From assembly GCA_947380295.1 (NCBI GenBank), contig CANCQK010000007.1, forward strand, positions 1 through 64,000: a stretch of 64,000 nt of DNA, given 5' to 3'. The notes under the pieces are model-generated. The model worked only from the letters and a program-made list of their open reading frames with translations, did no database searches and was not told the DNA's origin. The DNA comes from Bdellovibrionales bacterium. Its GTDB lineage: Bacteria; Bdellovibrionota; UBA1018. A program made the position numbers and the translations under genes. Below are positions 32,168 to 41,795 of the stretch, piece after piece; the stretch's first letter is position 1, and the number at the start of each line of letters is the position of its first letter.

Positions 32168-34453
32168 CTAAGACGCGCCGGCTGGAGTGGTTTGCGTCCG
32201 CTCAAGGATTTTTTCAGGATATTCGGCTAAAGTTCCGAGCAGGGTTTTGAATTCTTCCGTCCCGACAAATGCCTCGCCAAAGTTTTTGCGAGCTCGCTCA
32301 GTGACGAAGGTCGTGTAGTCTTGTACGAGTTGGCTGGAGTCTAAACTGAGATTTGCGCCATTTTGTATCCACTCCGTGATGAGAGTGTCAAAGACAGAGT
32401 TGTTAAATTGGGCTTTTTTCGCTGCTTCGCTTGCGATTTTGGCGCGCTCCCAAACTCTGAGGTTGCTTTCCTCGTTGTCTCCTCCGTCGATTTTGACGTC
32501 GGGGTGAAGTCCGCTGAGTCCATGAATGATTCGGTGGTCGACGCCCGGAACGCACGAGCTCACACTCGGGATTCTTGAAAGATCGAGTCGTGTTCCACCA
32601 TCAATGGCGTATGCCAGGCTTCCATCAACGAGGGCGTTTTTTACCCAGCTGGACCAATTGTCGTTGCCGTCCTGCTCAGTCATTTCCCGTCCGTGTTGTC
32701 TCCGAAAAGCCGAGCGATCCTCAAGTGCTAGATAAGCGAGTTGGAGGAGTTCTCGAGTTTTTATTTTTTTAGCTTCTGTATTCCAGGAATAGAGATTCTC
32801 AGAATCATAGTTCGGGGAGTTTTCATCAAAGGGGGCTTCGATTCGATCCAAAAGCGCCTTTGCAGCGGCAGCTTCGAACGGCGTGAGTCGATTGACTCGG
32901 GTCAGGTGTTGCAGTTGCAGCTCGATCTGCCTTTGAATCGAAGCAGTACCTTCGGGATGATAAAAAATTCGTTCCACCGCAGTCTGGTAGCGCTGTTTGA
33001 GTTGAAGGATCGTGATATAGAGTGTTCTTTCGGCTCTCCGGTCGTGTCCTGCGGTTTGGCGTATCTCTGCCGTGAGAGCGGGCGCCGCTCCAAGTCGTGG
33101 TCGTCTTGCGCGGAGTTGGACTAATTGGTCTAGAATCGCTGTGTAGCCGCCTCGGGTTGCGATCCGGCGGGCCTGTTTCAGTGTTTTAGAGCTCAAAAGA
33201 AAAACCGAAAATGCGCGAGACCCTCGGGGGTTCGGAGTTAACAGTAACTTGAGGAGTTCTGGGTGATTCTTTTTTGCGGCAAGTAGCAAAGTTTTGTTGA
33301 GTGGAGATACATACAGCGGGTAGAGAACCGGCAACAGGCTTCCGATCCTAGATCGGAGTAGCTCGAACATGGCCTGAGGAGCTTGGCGTTTGAGTGCTAA
33401 GAAAAACAGCCGACGCGTAACGAGATGACTCCATTGGGAGTGAGGCTGTTTTTTCATTTCTTCTGCGATCCAATGGACTGCTGACTGAAAATCTTGAGCG
33501 CCCAGAGGGTTGAGAAAGGCATTCGAAAGCGATTGGTCGTGAAATTTTTGAAGAATGAGATTCACTGGCTCGGTCTGTGGAAATGCGGGGGTCTCGTTGA
33601 TTACTTGGATTGCTGCGTGATCTTCGTTGGGTTCCTGAGCGTTCCAATCACTCAGAGGTGCGAGGGAGGTTTGCGAGGAGGCCCAATCGAGTAGCGCTGA
33701 GTAATGGGGAATGCGGGGGAAAACTTCCTCGTCGAGGAGCAGATCGTGCTCGAAGAACCTGTTTTGCGTCCTAGCTTTAATTTTGAGGTCAGTTTTTTTG
33801 CCGAATTGCTTGAACTGCTGGGACCAAGTTCGAGAGTCAGTGAACTTTTCCGGGACCCAATTCATGCTTTGGTAAGTACTATAAGTCACGCCGCTGATGC
33901 CTGCTCCGAGCATTCCTGCCAAGCTGGGCCAGGCCCAAGCTTGGTCGGCCTCGGTGAGTGGTCCGTGTAATGCTCCAAGAATTGATCCGCCGATGACTAG
34001 GCCGTAGGAGGCCAGTTGGTACCGAAAATGATTCCATCGGTTGCTCTTCTGGTCTTCTTGATCGAGTCGATTCTGAATCAACTCATCGAGTGCACCGAGC
34101 TCGAAACGAATGGAGTACTTTTCTCTTTCCTGAAGGGGGTCTCCCCTTCGGATCTGATCCAAAAAGACGATCCTATTGACCAGGTGAGGTCGCTCTCCGT
34201 GAGATAATAACTCGCGAACTGTCTGGGTGGCCTCGGTGATTTGCTGGGGGGTGAGAGTGTCGGTTTGTGCAAAGAGAGATTGAACTGGAGATCTGGGTGA
34301 CGACACCGTGAGAGAGAGGAGATTTTGGTAGATGGATGCGATCTCTTCAATACGAGCTGGGGTGAGGGGGGCTGCTGAACTCGTCTGAGCTGAAAATAGA
34401 AAAACCAAGGCCAAGAAGGTTTGAGTCAGTTTTGAGGAAAAGGTGATTTTCAT
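32168..34453 (-). CDS. Large exported protein of unknown function with possible ankyrin-like repeats
   Basis: 761 aa from ATG 34453, where a clean signal peptide begins (MKITFSSKLTQTFLALVFLFSAQ...SSAAP); the upstream in-frame start at 34492 would add 13 residues before it. A glycine-rich hydrophobic hairpin (YGLVIGGSILGAL, LAGMLGAGISG) around residues 150-190 may insert in a membrane. Around residues 385-460 two helix-turn-helix units (NKTLLLAAKKNHPELLKLLL, IATRGGYTAILDQL) look like ankyrin repeats. The C-terminal half is helical and charged. Only one Cys. Not co-directional with any tight neighbour. Role unknown. Confidence 0.55.
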   Translation of the reverse strand: MKITFSSKLTQTFLALVFLFSAQTSSAAPLTPARIEEIASIYQNLLSLTVSSPRSPVQSLFAQTDTLTPQQITEATQTVRELLSHGERPHLVNRIVFLDQIRRGDPLQEREKYSIRFELGALDELIQNRLDQEDQKSNRWNHFRYQLASYGLVIGGSILGALHGPLTEADQAWAWPSLAGMLGAGISGVTYSTYQSMNWVPEKFTDSRTWSQQFKQFGKKTDLKIKARTQNRFFEHDLLLDEEVFPRIPHYSALLDWASSQTSLAPLSDWNAQEPNEDHAAIQVINETPAFPQTEPVNLILQKFHDQSLSNAFLNPLGAQDFQSAVHWIAEEMKKQPHSQWSHLVTRRLFFLALKRQAPQAMFELLRSRIGSLLPVLYPLYVSPLNKTLLLAAKKNHPELLKLLLTPNPRGSRAFSVFLLSSKTLKQARRIATRGGYTAILDQLVQLRARRPRLGAAPALTAEIRQTAGHDRRAERTLYITILQLKQRYQTAVERIFYHPEGTASIQRQIELQLQHLTRVNRLTPFEAAAAKALLDRIEAPFDENSPNYDSENLYSWNTEAKKIKTRELLQLAYLALEDRSAFRRQHGREMTEQDGNDNWSSWVKNALVDGSLAYAIDGGTRLDLSRIPSVSSCVPGVDHRIIHGLSGLHPDVKIDGGDNEESNLRVWERAKIASEAAKKAQFNNSVFDTLITEWIQNGANLSLDSSQLVQDYTTFVTERARKNFGEAFVGTEEFKTLLGTLAEYPEKILERTQTTPAGAS

Positions 34454-34529
34454 AGCGGTGCGATTTATAAATAAAATCGGGACAAAAATCAATTTTTAAA
34501 ATTTTTCCGGATCGCCTCGTCGGGGAAGT

Positions 34530-34602
34530 GGGGTGCCAACCCATTTTTTTGTCGAACGGCTTCCACCGCGATGACTAAATCTTAATACTATATTGATCAG
34601 GG
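34530..34602 (-). repeat. Relic of a lost copy of the 30823-31983 gene
   Basis: 34530-34568 matches 31766-31804 (inside the gene, about codons 60-72) almost base for base, and 34571-34602 matches 32001-32032 (upstream of that gene) at 29 of 32 positions. The 195 bp that separate the two blocks in the intact locus are missing here. The 34454-34783 region otherwise has no gene; it must also hold the dnaE promoter. Confidence 0.7.
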
Positions 34603-34783
34603 TAAACATTTCGTGGCCTGAGTGAAAGAAAATGTTTTAGGGCGTTCTAGGTCTGGAGCCCGCGTCTTGCCCTGTTGAGGCATAAGATGAGCTGAGTTGA
34701 ATACAGAATGAAACTGGTTTTGTAAAGTATTAGAAGTCACTTTGCCTATAGTTTTTTCGGGGCACCTCCGCTATTTAGTCATA

Positions 34784-37700
34784 ATGCCCTTCGTCCATTT
34801 ACATGTTCACACCCAGTACAGCCTTTTGCAGGGCGCGATCCACGTGGAGAACCTCTTTGAGAGGGTGACTCAGCTGGGGATGTCTGCGGTTGCTATGACG
34901 GACCTCCATAATCTCTTTGGGGCGGTAGACTTTTACAATTCGGCCAAAAAAGCCGGTGTGAAGCCAGTTCTCGGGTGTGAAATCATCTATGCTCCCAATG
35001 GACGAAACTCGGTGCAGCAGACCCAAGGACCAGTCGGGAGTTTGGGAGGCGCGAGGTATCACCATTTAGTCCTCCTCTGTAAAAATTTACAGGGTTACCA
35101 AAACCTTTGTCAGCTCGTGACCCGGTCCTATCTTGATGCGCCCCCTCCCCAAAAGGGTCAGCCTCCCGGACCCAAGGCTGTGGTTGATCGCGAGCTTTTA
35201 GACCAATTTGGTGACGGTCTCATAGTCCTTTCTGGGTGTCTTCGAGGGGAATTGGCTTATGCGGCTCTCACCGGAGAAGAAGGGGCGGGCCTAGAGTCTC
35301 TCCTTTGGTTTAAGCGCCGCTTTGGCGAGGATTTCTTTCTGGAGCTTCAAGATTCTCCTCTGCCAGAGCAGGAGACTGTAAATGAGACTCTCAGTCAATG
35401 GGGGGAGCGTAATGGGGTGGAGTGTGTGGCGACAACGGATTGCCATTACCTCGATGCCTCCGATGCTGAAGCCCATGAAGTGCTTCAGTGCATCGAACAC
35501 GGAAAAAATCTTGATTTTGATCGTCCTAAGAGTTTGGTTCCGGGTGAGTATTACCTTAAATCTGAAAAGTTGATGCGTGAGCGATTTGAACGCTTCCCCA
35601 AAGCTTGCGATAATACGCAAGTCATCGCAGATCGCTGCGACCTCGAGTTTAAATTTAAGGACGAACAGGGGAGGCCCATTTATCACTTGCCTCGATACCG
35701 TCCCGAGTCGGTCCCACCTGATGCAGAGTTTGACCTGGTGGAATATTTTAAGCAGGAGGCAAGAAAAGGCCTTCAAGGCCGATTTGACTCTCCTCGCTTT
35801 GAAGCTAAGGTGAATTCGCCGACCTGGAGTGAGGATCGGAAGAAATACGATGCTCGTCTAGAAGATGAACTCAACATGATTGCAAGGACCGGATTCTCCG
35901 GCTACTTCCTGATCGTCGCTGACTTTATCAACTGGGCCAAACGAAATGGTATTCCTGTCGGACCCGGTCGTGGCTCAGGAGCTGGCTCACTCGTCGCATA
36001 CTCACTTAATATCACCGACATTGATCCGATCCAGTTTAACTTGCTTTTCGAGCGATTCATCAATCCTGAACGAATTAGCATGCCAGACTTTGACGTCGAT
36101 TTTTGCCAAGACAGGCGGGGCGAGGTCATTGACTATGTTTCGAGAAAATATGGATCCGAGAACGTTTGCCAAATTATCACATTTGGAAAACTTCAAGCCC
36201 GTGCAGTCATCAAAGATGTGGGACGAGTTTTGGGTTTATCATTTGCTGAGACGGATCAGCTCACTAAACTCCTCCCCGATGAGTTAGATATTACCATTGA
36301 GCGGGCCCTCGACGCTGAGCCAAGGTTGAGAGAACGAATCGAGGCTGATCCAAAAATTGCTCAAGTCATGCGGTACGCCCAATCATTGGAAGGATTGTAT
36401 CGTAACGCTGGAATCCATGCTGCAGGCGTCATCATTACCGAAAAGCCGGTCGTGAATTATTGTCCTCTTTATATGGGTCGTGACGGCGACGTGGTGACTC
36501 AATTCGATAAAGACTTTGCCGAAGCGGTTGGGTTGGTGAAGTTTGACTTTCTTGGTCTGAAGACCTTAACTGTGATCGAAAATGCGGTGCAGTTGGTCCG
36601 AAAGACCGCCGAGCCTCAAACTCTCGATGCTGAATTTAATTTGGATCGAATGAATTATGAAGATCCAAAGGTTTTTGCCCTGATCAGCTCTGGCGATACG
36701 GACGGAGTGTTCCAGGTAGAAAGTTCGGGGATGAAAGATCTCTGCACTCGGATTCAACCCAACTCGCTTGAAGATCTCACTGCTATTAACGCGCTCTATC
36801 GCCCTGGTCCTTTGGGCTCAGGCATGGTTGATGATTTCATTGACCGAAAACATGGTCGTAAACCGATCGTTTACGATGTGGATACCCTTGAGGGAATCTT
36901 GAAAGATACCTACGGGGTTATTCTCTATCAAGAGCAAGTGATGCAGATTGCCCGAGAGTTGGCAGGCTACTCCCTGGGTCAAGCCGACTTACTTCGACGA
37001 GCAATGGGTAAGAAAAAGCCTGAGGAAATGGCCAAGCATCGCGAGATTTTCGTGAAAGGCTCGACCAAAAATGGTTTGCCGCCCGCAAAAGCGGAGTCTA
37101 TTTTTGATCTGATGGCGAAATTTGCTGAATACGGTTTCAATAAGTCCCATTCGGCTGCCTACGGCGTACTGACTTATCAAACGGCCTACCTTAAGGCTCA
37201 TTATCCCGAAGAATTCATGGCTGCATTGATGACTACGGAAATGGATAATACGGATAAAATTACTAAGTACATCGGGGATGCACGACAGCACGGCATTGCG
37301 ATTTTAACTCCAGATGTGAACTATTCCCAAAAGCGGTTTAGTGTCGAAAAACTCAAAAAAGAAGGGCAAGCTGCAACAGTTAAGTCAATTCGGTTTGGAT
37401 TAGAAGCGATTAAGGGTGTAGGGGGAATTGCAGTTGATTCTATTTTGGAGGCTCGCTCTCATGGGCGATTCCAGAATGCGCTCGATTTTGCAAAGCGGGT
37501 TTCAACCCGGAAGGCTAACAAAAAGGTCATGGAGTCCCTTTGTATGGCTGGAGCCTTTGATTCCATCGCGGAGGTGAATCGTGCTAGCCTTTTTGCCTCG
37601 CTTGAGGGGCTACTCCAGCACGCCAGTGACGAGCAAGAGGAGAAAGAATTAGGTCAGTCCTCTCTGTTTGATTCGTTTTCTGCAGAGGAAATCAAACTCA

Positions 37701-38452
37701 TTACCCCCTTAGATGCGATTTTTAAAAAGGAAGCCGACTGGCCGAGTACTAAAAAGCTTTCCCAGGAGCGAGAAGTCGTAGGATTTTATCTCTCTGGTCA
37801 CCCCATGGATGCTTGGCAAAAAATCTGCGAGCAATGGCTGGGCTGGAGTACTGAAAGAATTAAATTATTCGCCCAGGAGCGAAGTCAGCAAAAGAAGGCT
37901 CCTGAGCCCGAGCAACCTTTTGCGGGGCGTTACCGCCCTCCTAAAACTGAAGTGAAGTTGGCTGGATTACTTTCAGAACTCAAGGAAGTGACTACTAAAA
38001 AAGGTTCTCGAATGGCGTTTGCTCAGCTCGAAGATCTTAAAGGTAAAATTGAGGTGGTATTCTTTCCGGAGGCCTTTCTAGCCATTCAAGAGATCCTGCG
38101 CCGAGCCATTGCCGAGGCTGAGCCGATCCTGCTAACTGGAGAAATCGAAGTTGGAGAAGAAAATCCAAAGGTCCTTGCTAAGTCCCTAGAGTGGGTGGCT
38201 GAGGCTCACCGAGGTCGAGTGCAGCAGGTCGTGATTCGTCTTGCTCCGTCCGAAGTTTCGTCAGAACAGCTTCGTGAACTCAAACAAAAGATGATCAAAT
38301 ACCGAGGAAAATGTCCGGTTCGAATTGATTTTTACGATCCGAAGTTTAGAACAACCCTAACCCTCCCGAAAAATCTAGCCCTGACCGCAAACCCTCAATT
38401 GGTAACGGCAATTAATCAGATCTTTGGGGCCGACGTGGTGACCCTGAATTGA
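34784..38452 (+). CDS. dnaE: DNA polymerase III alpha subunit
   Basis: 1222 aa from ATG 34784 (MPFVHLHVHTQYSLLQGA), the start that matches DnaE N-termini; TTG 34742 would add 14 residues. PHP domain at the N-terminus (HLHVHTQYS, MTDLHNLFG), polymerase core with GRGSGAGSLVAYSL and the catalytic PDFDVDFCQDRRGEV, thumb/fingers with RRAMGKKKPEEM and YGFNKSHSAAYG, and a C-terminal OB domain (VKLAGLLSELKEVTTKKGSRM). It is the replicative polymerase chain. Length is normal (E. coli 1160). Weak ribosome-binding site. Single gene. Confidence 0.97.
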   Translation: MPFVHLHVHTQYSLLQGAIHVENLFERVTQLGMSAVAMTDLHNLFGAVDFYNSAKKAGVKPVLGCEIIYAPNGRNSVQQTQGPVGSLGGARYHHLVLLCKNLQGYQNLCQLVTRSYLDAPPPQKGQPPGPKAVVDRELLDQFGDGLIVLSGCLRGELAYAALTGEEGAGLESLLWFKRRFGEDFFLELQDSPLPEQETVNETLSQWGERNGVECVATTDCHYLDASDAEAHEVLQCIEHGKNLDFDRPKSLVPGEYYLKSEKLMRERFERFPKACDNTQVIADRCDLEFKFKDEQGRPIYHLPRYRPESVPPDAEFDLVEYFKQEARKGLQGRFDSPRFEAKVNSPTWSEDRKKYDARLEDELNMIARTGFSGYFLIVADFINWAKRNGIPVGPGRGSGAGSLVAYSLNITDIDPIQFNLLFERFINPERISMPDFDVDFCQDRRGEVIDYVSRKYGSENVCQIITFGKLQARAVIKDVGRVLGLSFAETDQLTKLLPDELDITIERALDAEPRLRERIEADPKIAQVMRYAQSLEGLYRNAGIHAAGVIITEKPVVNYCPLYMGRDGDVVTQFDKDFAEAVGLVKFDFLGLKTLTVIENAVQLVRKTAEPQTLDAEFNLDRMNYEDPKVFALISSGDTDGVFQVESSGMKDLCTRIQPNSLEDLTAINALYRPGPLGSGMVDDFIDRKHGRKPIVYDVDTLEGILKDTYGVILYQEQVMQIARELAGYSLGQADLLRRAMGKKKPEEMAKHREIFVKGSTKNGLPPAKAESIFDLMAKFAEYGFNKSHSAAYGVLTYQTAYLKAHYPEEFMAALMTTEMDNTDKITKYIGDARQHGIAILTPDVNYSQKRFSVEKLKKEGQAATVKSIRFGLEAIKGVGGIAVDSILEARSHGRFQNALDFAKRVSTRKANKKVMESLCMAGAFDSIAEVNRASLFASLEGLLQHASDEQEEKELGQSSLFDSFSAEEIKLITPLDAIFKKEADWPSTKKLSQEREVVGFYLSGHPMDAWQKICEQWLGWSTERIKLFAQERSQQKKAPEPEQPFAGRYRPPKTEVKLAGLLSELKEVTTKKGSRMAFAQLEDLKGKIEVVFFPEAFLAIQEILRRAIAEAEPILLTGEIEVGEENPKVLAKSLEWVAEAHRGRVQQVVIRLAPSEVSSEQLRELKQKMIKYRGKCPVRIDFYDPKFRTTLTLPKNLALTANPQLVTAINQIFGADVVTLN

Positions 38453-38515
38453 CGAAAATTTGACCCTAGAGCGAGCTGATTGTGCCCGCTTCATGTTCAT
38501 GCTAGCCTATGAATT

Positions 38516-39547
38516 ATGCGAGTTTTGAGTCCTAGATTCTTGGTTCAAGTGGTCATTGGTTTCATGGTTGCCGAGGGCTGGATGGTTCAGTCAGGAGTCG
38601 CAGCGGAATTAAAAGTGCAGACTTCTAAAGATCAGACTGAGGTTCAACTCCGAGCAGCCTTAACGGGAAGCTTGTCCACACTGGGAAATCTTCAGCCCTG
38701 GCAGCAATCCATTTTTCAGGACGAGGTGTTGACTCAGCCTCAGCGGTTTGTCAAAAATTATCAAAGTGAGGGCCTGAAGGTTGATGTCGATTCGGAGAGT
38801 GTTCAGGCCTATCTGAAGTTTCATAGTTCGCCCGGAGCCAAAGGCAAGCAGGCTCTTGCCGTGGTTACATTAAAAACGGCTGCTTCATGCTCAGTTTGCT
38901 CGCAGGTGATTCCTTCGTTCAGAAGCTGGATTCGAAATCGGCTTGAAAAGCGAGGGTTTCAGGTAGATTTTATGAATACTGAAGGCGTCTTAGCTCAAAT
39001 GACGAGTTCATCGCCCAGTGAAGCGCTAGATGAGGCAGTTCGAGCTAAAGGAGCGCAGTTATTTGTCATGGTTGAGTGGGCCCCCGTTCCTGTTGAGGAG
39101 TTAGATACTGCCCATGCTGATGAAAAAAAATATCGCCTCTCGGCTCAACTGAAGCCCCTCGGAAATAGTTTGCTTCCCGTTAAAAAAGACCAGGAAATTT
39201 TAGAACTCGAGAGTTTTGACGTTTCTCTCAGTCGTGTTTGGACGGATGCGATGACTGAGCTCGGAGTTAAAGCTGCGGCAATGGAGAGTTTTGAGCTTGG
39301 ACAGGGTCAAAAAGAGTGTTGGATTGAAGTGACTGGGATTCGAGACTTTCAGCAGTTGAAGCGAATTAAAGCTCTTTTTGAGGCTCAACTCAAAGATGTA
39401 GGGACTTTAGAGGATCGAGTTGTTTCGAGAGAAAAGTTTGTATTTGCTGTGTCCACTCAAAAAAGTAATGAGCAAGTGAAGCAGCTTCTTTCTCAACTAC
39501 CGGTGGACTCAGGTGTTGGAGCCTCGTTCCATTGGACGATTCAGTAA
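38516..39547 (+). CDS. Exported protein of unknown function
   Basis: 343 aa with an N-terminal signal segment (MRVLSPRFLVQVVIGFMVAE...GVAAE). A CxxC pair sits in the middle (ASCSVCSQV), which could bind a metal or be redox active, though no thioredoxin fold is evident; one more Cys lies at ECWIEV. It lies 31 bp before a CsgG/FlgT-like lipoprotein on the same strand and may work with it at the envelope. Confidence 0.6.
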   Translation: MRVLSPRFLVQVVIGFMVAEGWMVQSGVAAELKVQTSKDQTEVQLRAALTGSLSTLGNLQPWQQSIFQDEVLTQPQRFVKNYQSEGLKVDVDSESVQAYLKFHSSPGAKGKQALAVVTLKTAASCSVCSQVIPSFRSWIRNRLEKRGFQVDFMNTEGVLAQMTSSSPSEALDEAVRAKGAQLFVMVEWAPVPVEELDTAHADEKKYRLSAQLKPLGNSLLPVKKDQEILELESFDVSLSRVWTDAMTELGVKAAAMESFELGQGQKECWIEVTGIRDFQQLKRIKALFEAQLKDVGTLEDRVVSREKFVFAVSTQKSNEQVKQLLSQLPVDSGVGASFHWTIQ

Positions 39548-39578
39548 GGACTTTTTTTAAAAACTTTTTGGGGGAAGA

Positions 39579-40580
39579 ATGAAACAAGAGGGTCAACTTT
39601 TAGAAGTTCTTCGGGCGCGTCACTTCTGCCTTGGTTTAAGTTGGGTGATGGTATTGTGTTCCTGTCAGCATGTGACTACATCGCGAACGTCCGATGGTTT
39701 TCGAGAATCAGATATTCAAAATGGGTACTATTCGGGAAAGGCAGATCGTCAGTCTGCCTCATTTAAGGTGGATTATCAGAATCAACCCAAAAAAAGGGCC
39801 CTGATTCTCGATTTTTGGAATGATACTCCCGTTAAAATTGAATCGCTAGGGAAGTTTGCCGGGAGCGAATTGAGGCGTGGACTTTTACTTACAGATCGAG
39901 TGATTTACCCTTCTGATGTCAAAGAGGATCTCAAGACTGAATCCTATGTAGATGGCGAGCAAATTAAGGTCGAGCAGCTGATTCGCGAAGGGCGGCGGAT
40001 GGGCGTTTCGTTTGCATTATTGGGCCGAATTCGAAAAATTTCCTTTCGTCAAAAGGGAGATGACATTGGAGTGTTTCGAAAGAAGCAGTCCTTGGTCGGT
40101 ACCGAAGTTGAGATCAAGGTCTTTGATGTTCAGCAAGGTAAAGAAATTCTGGCTTCTTCAAAGTCGGGCGAAACCAATGCGGATACTCTGGTCGTCGCCG
40201 ATGATCAAAAAGTTGAAAGTCTTGCTTTCAAAGTCGAGTTGACCAAACTCGCTGTTCGTGAGGCTTTAGCAGGATTTATTCCTGAAATGGTGACGCTCAT
40301 TGATAAGATGAAGTGGCAAGGGCGGATCGCAAAAATAATTGGGCCCAAAGTCTTTTTGAATGCAGGTCATCAGACGGGTTTAATGAATGGGGATATTCTC
40401 ACTGTGATGAGCGCGGGCGAAGAAATTTTTGACCCTCAGACGGGGGCCTCACTTGGGCGATCTCCTGGAAGACCCAAAGGAACCCTGGAAGTGATTGAAC
40501 AAATGGGACTGGATGCTTCGGTAGCTCAGGTTCACACGGGTAGTAATTTTGCTGAAGGGGATTGGGTCCAGTTGTATTGA
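39579..40580 (+). CDS. Lipoprotein with CsgG/FlgT-like domains
   Basis: 333 aa. A long basic N-region precedes a hydrophobic stretch and the lipobox VLCSC, so it is probably a lipoprotein. Residues about 60-240 (RALILDFWNDTPVKIESLGKF, GVSFALLGRIRKI, TEVEIKVFDVQQGKEI) follow the CsgG/TolB-N-like fold seen in FlgT middle domains. The end (GRIAKIIGPKVFLNAGHQTGLMNGDILTV and GTLEVIEQMG..ASVAQV) is like the FlgT C-terminal SH3-like domain. Known FlgT stabilises the flagellar basal body; no flagellar gene is near, so the role here is unknown. Ribosome-binding site GGGGGAAG. Confidence 0.65.
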   Translation: MKQEGQLLEVLRARHFCLGLSWVMVLCSCQHVTTSRTSDGFRESDIQNGYYSGKADRQSASFKVDYQNQPKKRALILDFWNDTPVKIESLGKFAGSELRRGLLLTDRVIYPSDVKEDLKTESYVDGEQIKVEQLIREGRRMGVSFALLGRIRKISFRQKGDDIGVFRKKQSLVGTEVEIKVFDVQQGKEILASSKSGETNADTLVVADDQKVESLAFKVELTKLAVREALAGFIPEMVTLIDKMKWQGRIAKIIGPKVFLNAGHQTGLMNGDILTVMSAGEEIFDPQTGASLGRSPGRPKGTLEVIEQMGLDASVAQVHTGSNFAEGDWVQLY

Positions 40581-40598
40581 GTATTTGAGAAACGATCG

Positions 40599-41795
40599 AT
40601 GGTTCAACTCGTGATGGAGCGATTGCGTTGGTTTTTTTTGAGTGTCATGATCGGCTTATTTGCTGGGTTATCTGCTTCATGTTTTCTATTTTTGTTGGAT
40701 GGGGTTACCGATTTTCGAGTCAGTCATCCAGAGTTGATTTGGGGACTCCCTCTGGGCGGTCTGATCTCCGGTTTTATCTACTGGAAGTATGGCAAACAGG
40801 CTTCTGGGGGGAATGCGCTGATTATTGACGCCGTTCATGATCCCAAAAAAGTCGTTCCGCTTCGAATGGCACCCCTCATTTTAATCAGTACGGTATTGAC
40901 TCATCTTTTTGGAGGCTCAGCCGGTCGTGAGGGTGCGGCAGTTCAGATGTCAGCCTCCCTATCAGTTCAACTCTCTCGATGGTTTCACATCCGTCCTGAA
41001 GAAAAGCGAATTCTTCTGATGGCTGGGATGGGTGCAGGCTTTGGTGCAACAGTGGGAGCCCCCTGGGCGGGGTTTATTTTTGGAATGGAAGTCATCCGTC
41101 TCCCTCAGCGACGACTGTTTGCTGCTCTCGAGTGTGGGGTGGCTTCGTTCGTGGGCTATGGAGTGACTCGGGTCATTCATGTGCCCCATCCTCATTTGCC
41201 AAAGCTGGTAATCCCTCAATTGCAGCCGTGGACGGTTTTTGGTGTGATCTTAGCTGGGGTCGCTTTTGGCTTTCTGGCGCGGGTATTTGTCTTTTTATCT
41301 CATGGCCTGCAGACCCGACTCAGGGCGCTCCCAGTTTTTCCTCCTCTCATTCCGGCAATTCTAGGTTTGGTACTGGCGGCGCTTTATTTTTTGACCGACT
41401 CACTGAGATATGGAGGCTTGGGTCTGCCGGTGATTGAGCAAGCTTTGAGTTCCAAAACTACGGTTTTCGACACATTTTATAAGTTAGGGTTCACCGTGCT
41501 GACTGTGGGCGGTGGATTTAAGGGAGGGGAGTATGTCCCTCTGGTTTTCATGGGCTCCACTTTGGGAAATGCCTTGGGTCAATGGCTGGCACTCTCACCG
41601 CCTTTTTTTGCAGCGTTGGGATACGTCGCTGTTTTTGGCGGGGCCTCCAAAACACCATTTGCCTGTGCCTGTTTGGGAATGGAGCTCTTTGGTTTTTGGT
41701 TGGGCCCCTATGCTTTATTGGCCTGCTGGATTAGCTACAAGATTGCTGGAGATCATGGGATCTACCACGCTCCAAGGCGCAACTCTCATTCATAG
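40599..41795 (+). CDS. CLC-family antiporter, fluoride/proton type (CLC-F)
   Basis: 398 aa membrane protein with about ten helices. Where chloride CLCs have GSGIP, this reads GGNALI (70-75), close to the GNNLI seen in fluoride-exporting CLC-F. The gating Glu is in GREGAAVQ (E111). The third region reads GGGFKGGEYVPLVFMGSTLG, a hallmark of the CLC-F clade, followed by GYVAVFGGASKTPFACA. It should expel fluoride in exchange for protons. It follows the FlgT-like gene by 18 bp. No crcB-type riboswitch was recognised upstream. Its last 65 bp overlap lipB tail-to-tail. Confidence 0.8.
   Translation: MVQLVMERLRWFFLSVMIGLFAGLSASCFLFLLDGVTDFRVSHPELIWGLPLGGLISGFIYWKYGKQASGGNALIIDAVHDPKKVVPLRMAPLILISTVLTHLFGGSAGREGAAVQMSASLSVQLSRWFHIRPEEKRILLMAGMGAGFGATVGAPWAGFIFGMEVIRLPQRRLFAALECGVASFVGYGVTRVIHVPHPHLPKLVIPQLQPWTVFGVILAGVAFGFLARVFVFLSHGLQTRLRALPVFPPLIPAILGLVLAALYFLTDSLRYGGLGLPVIEQALSSKTTVFDTFYKLGFTVLTVGGGFKGGEYVPLVFMGSTLGNALGQWLALSPPFFAALGYVAVFGGASKTPFACACLGMELFGFWLGPYALLACWISYKIAGDHGIYHAPRRNSHS

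Noticed and set aside
40580-40599. Fluoride riboswitch before the CLC gene
   Set aside because: Only 18 bp separate the genes, too short for a crcB aptamer, and no pattern of one was recognised upstream.
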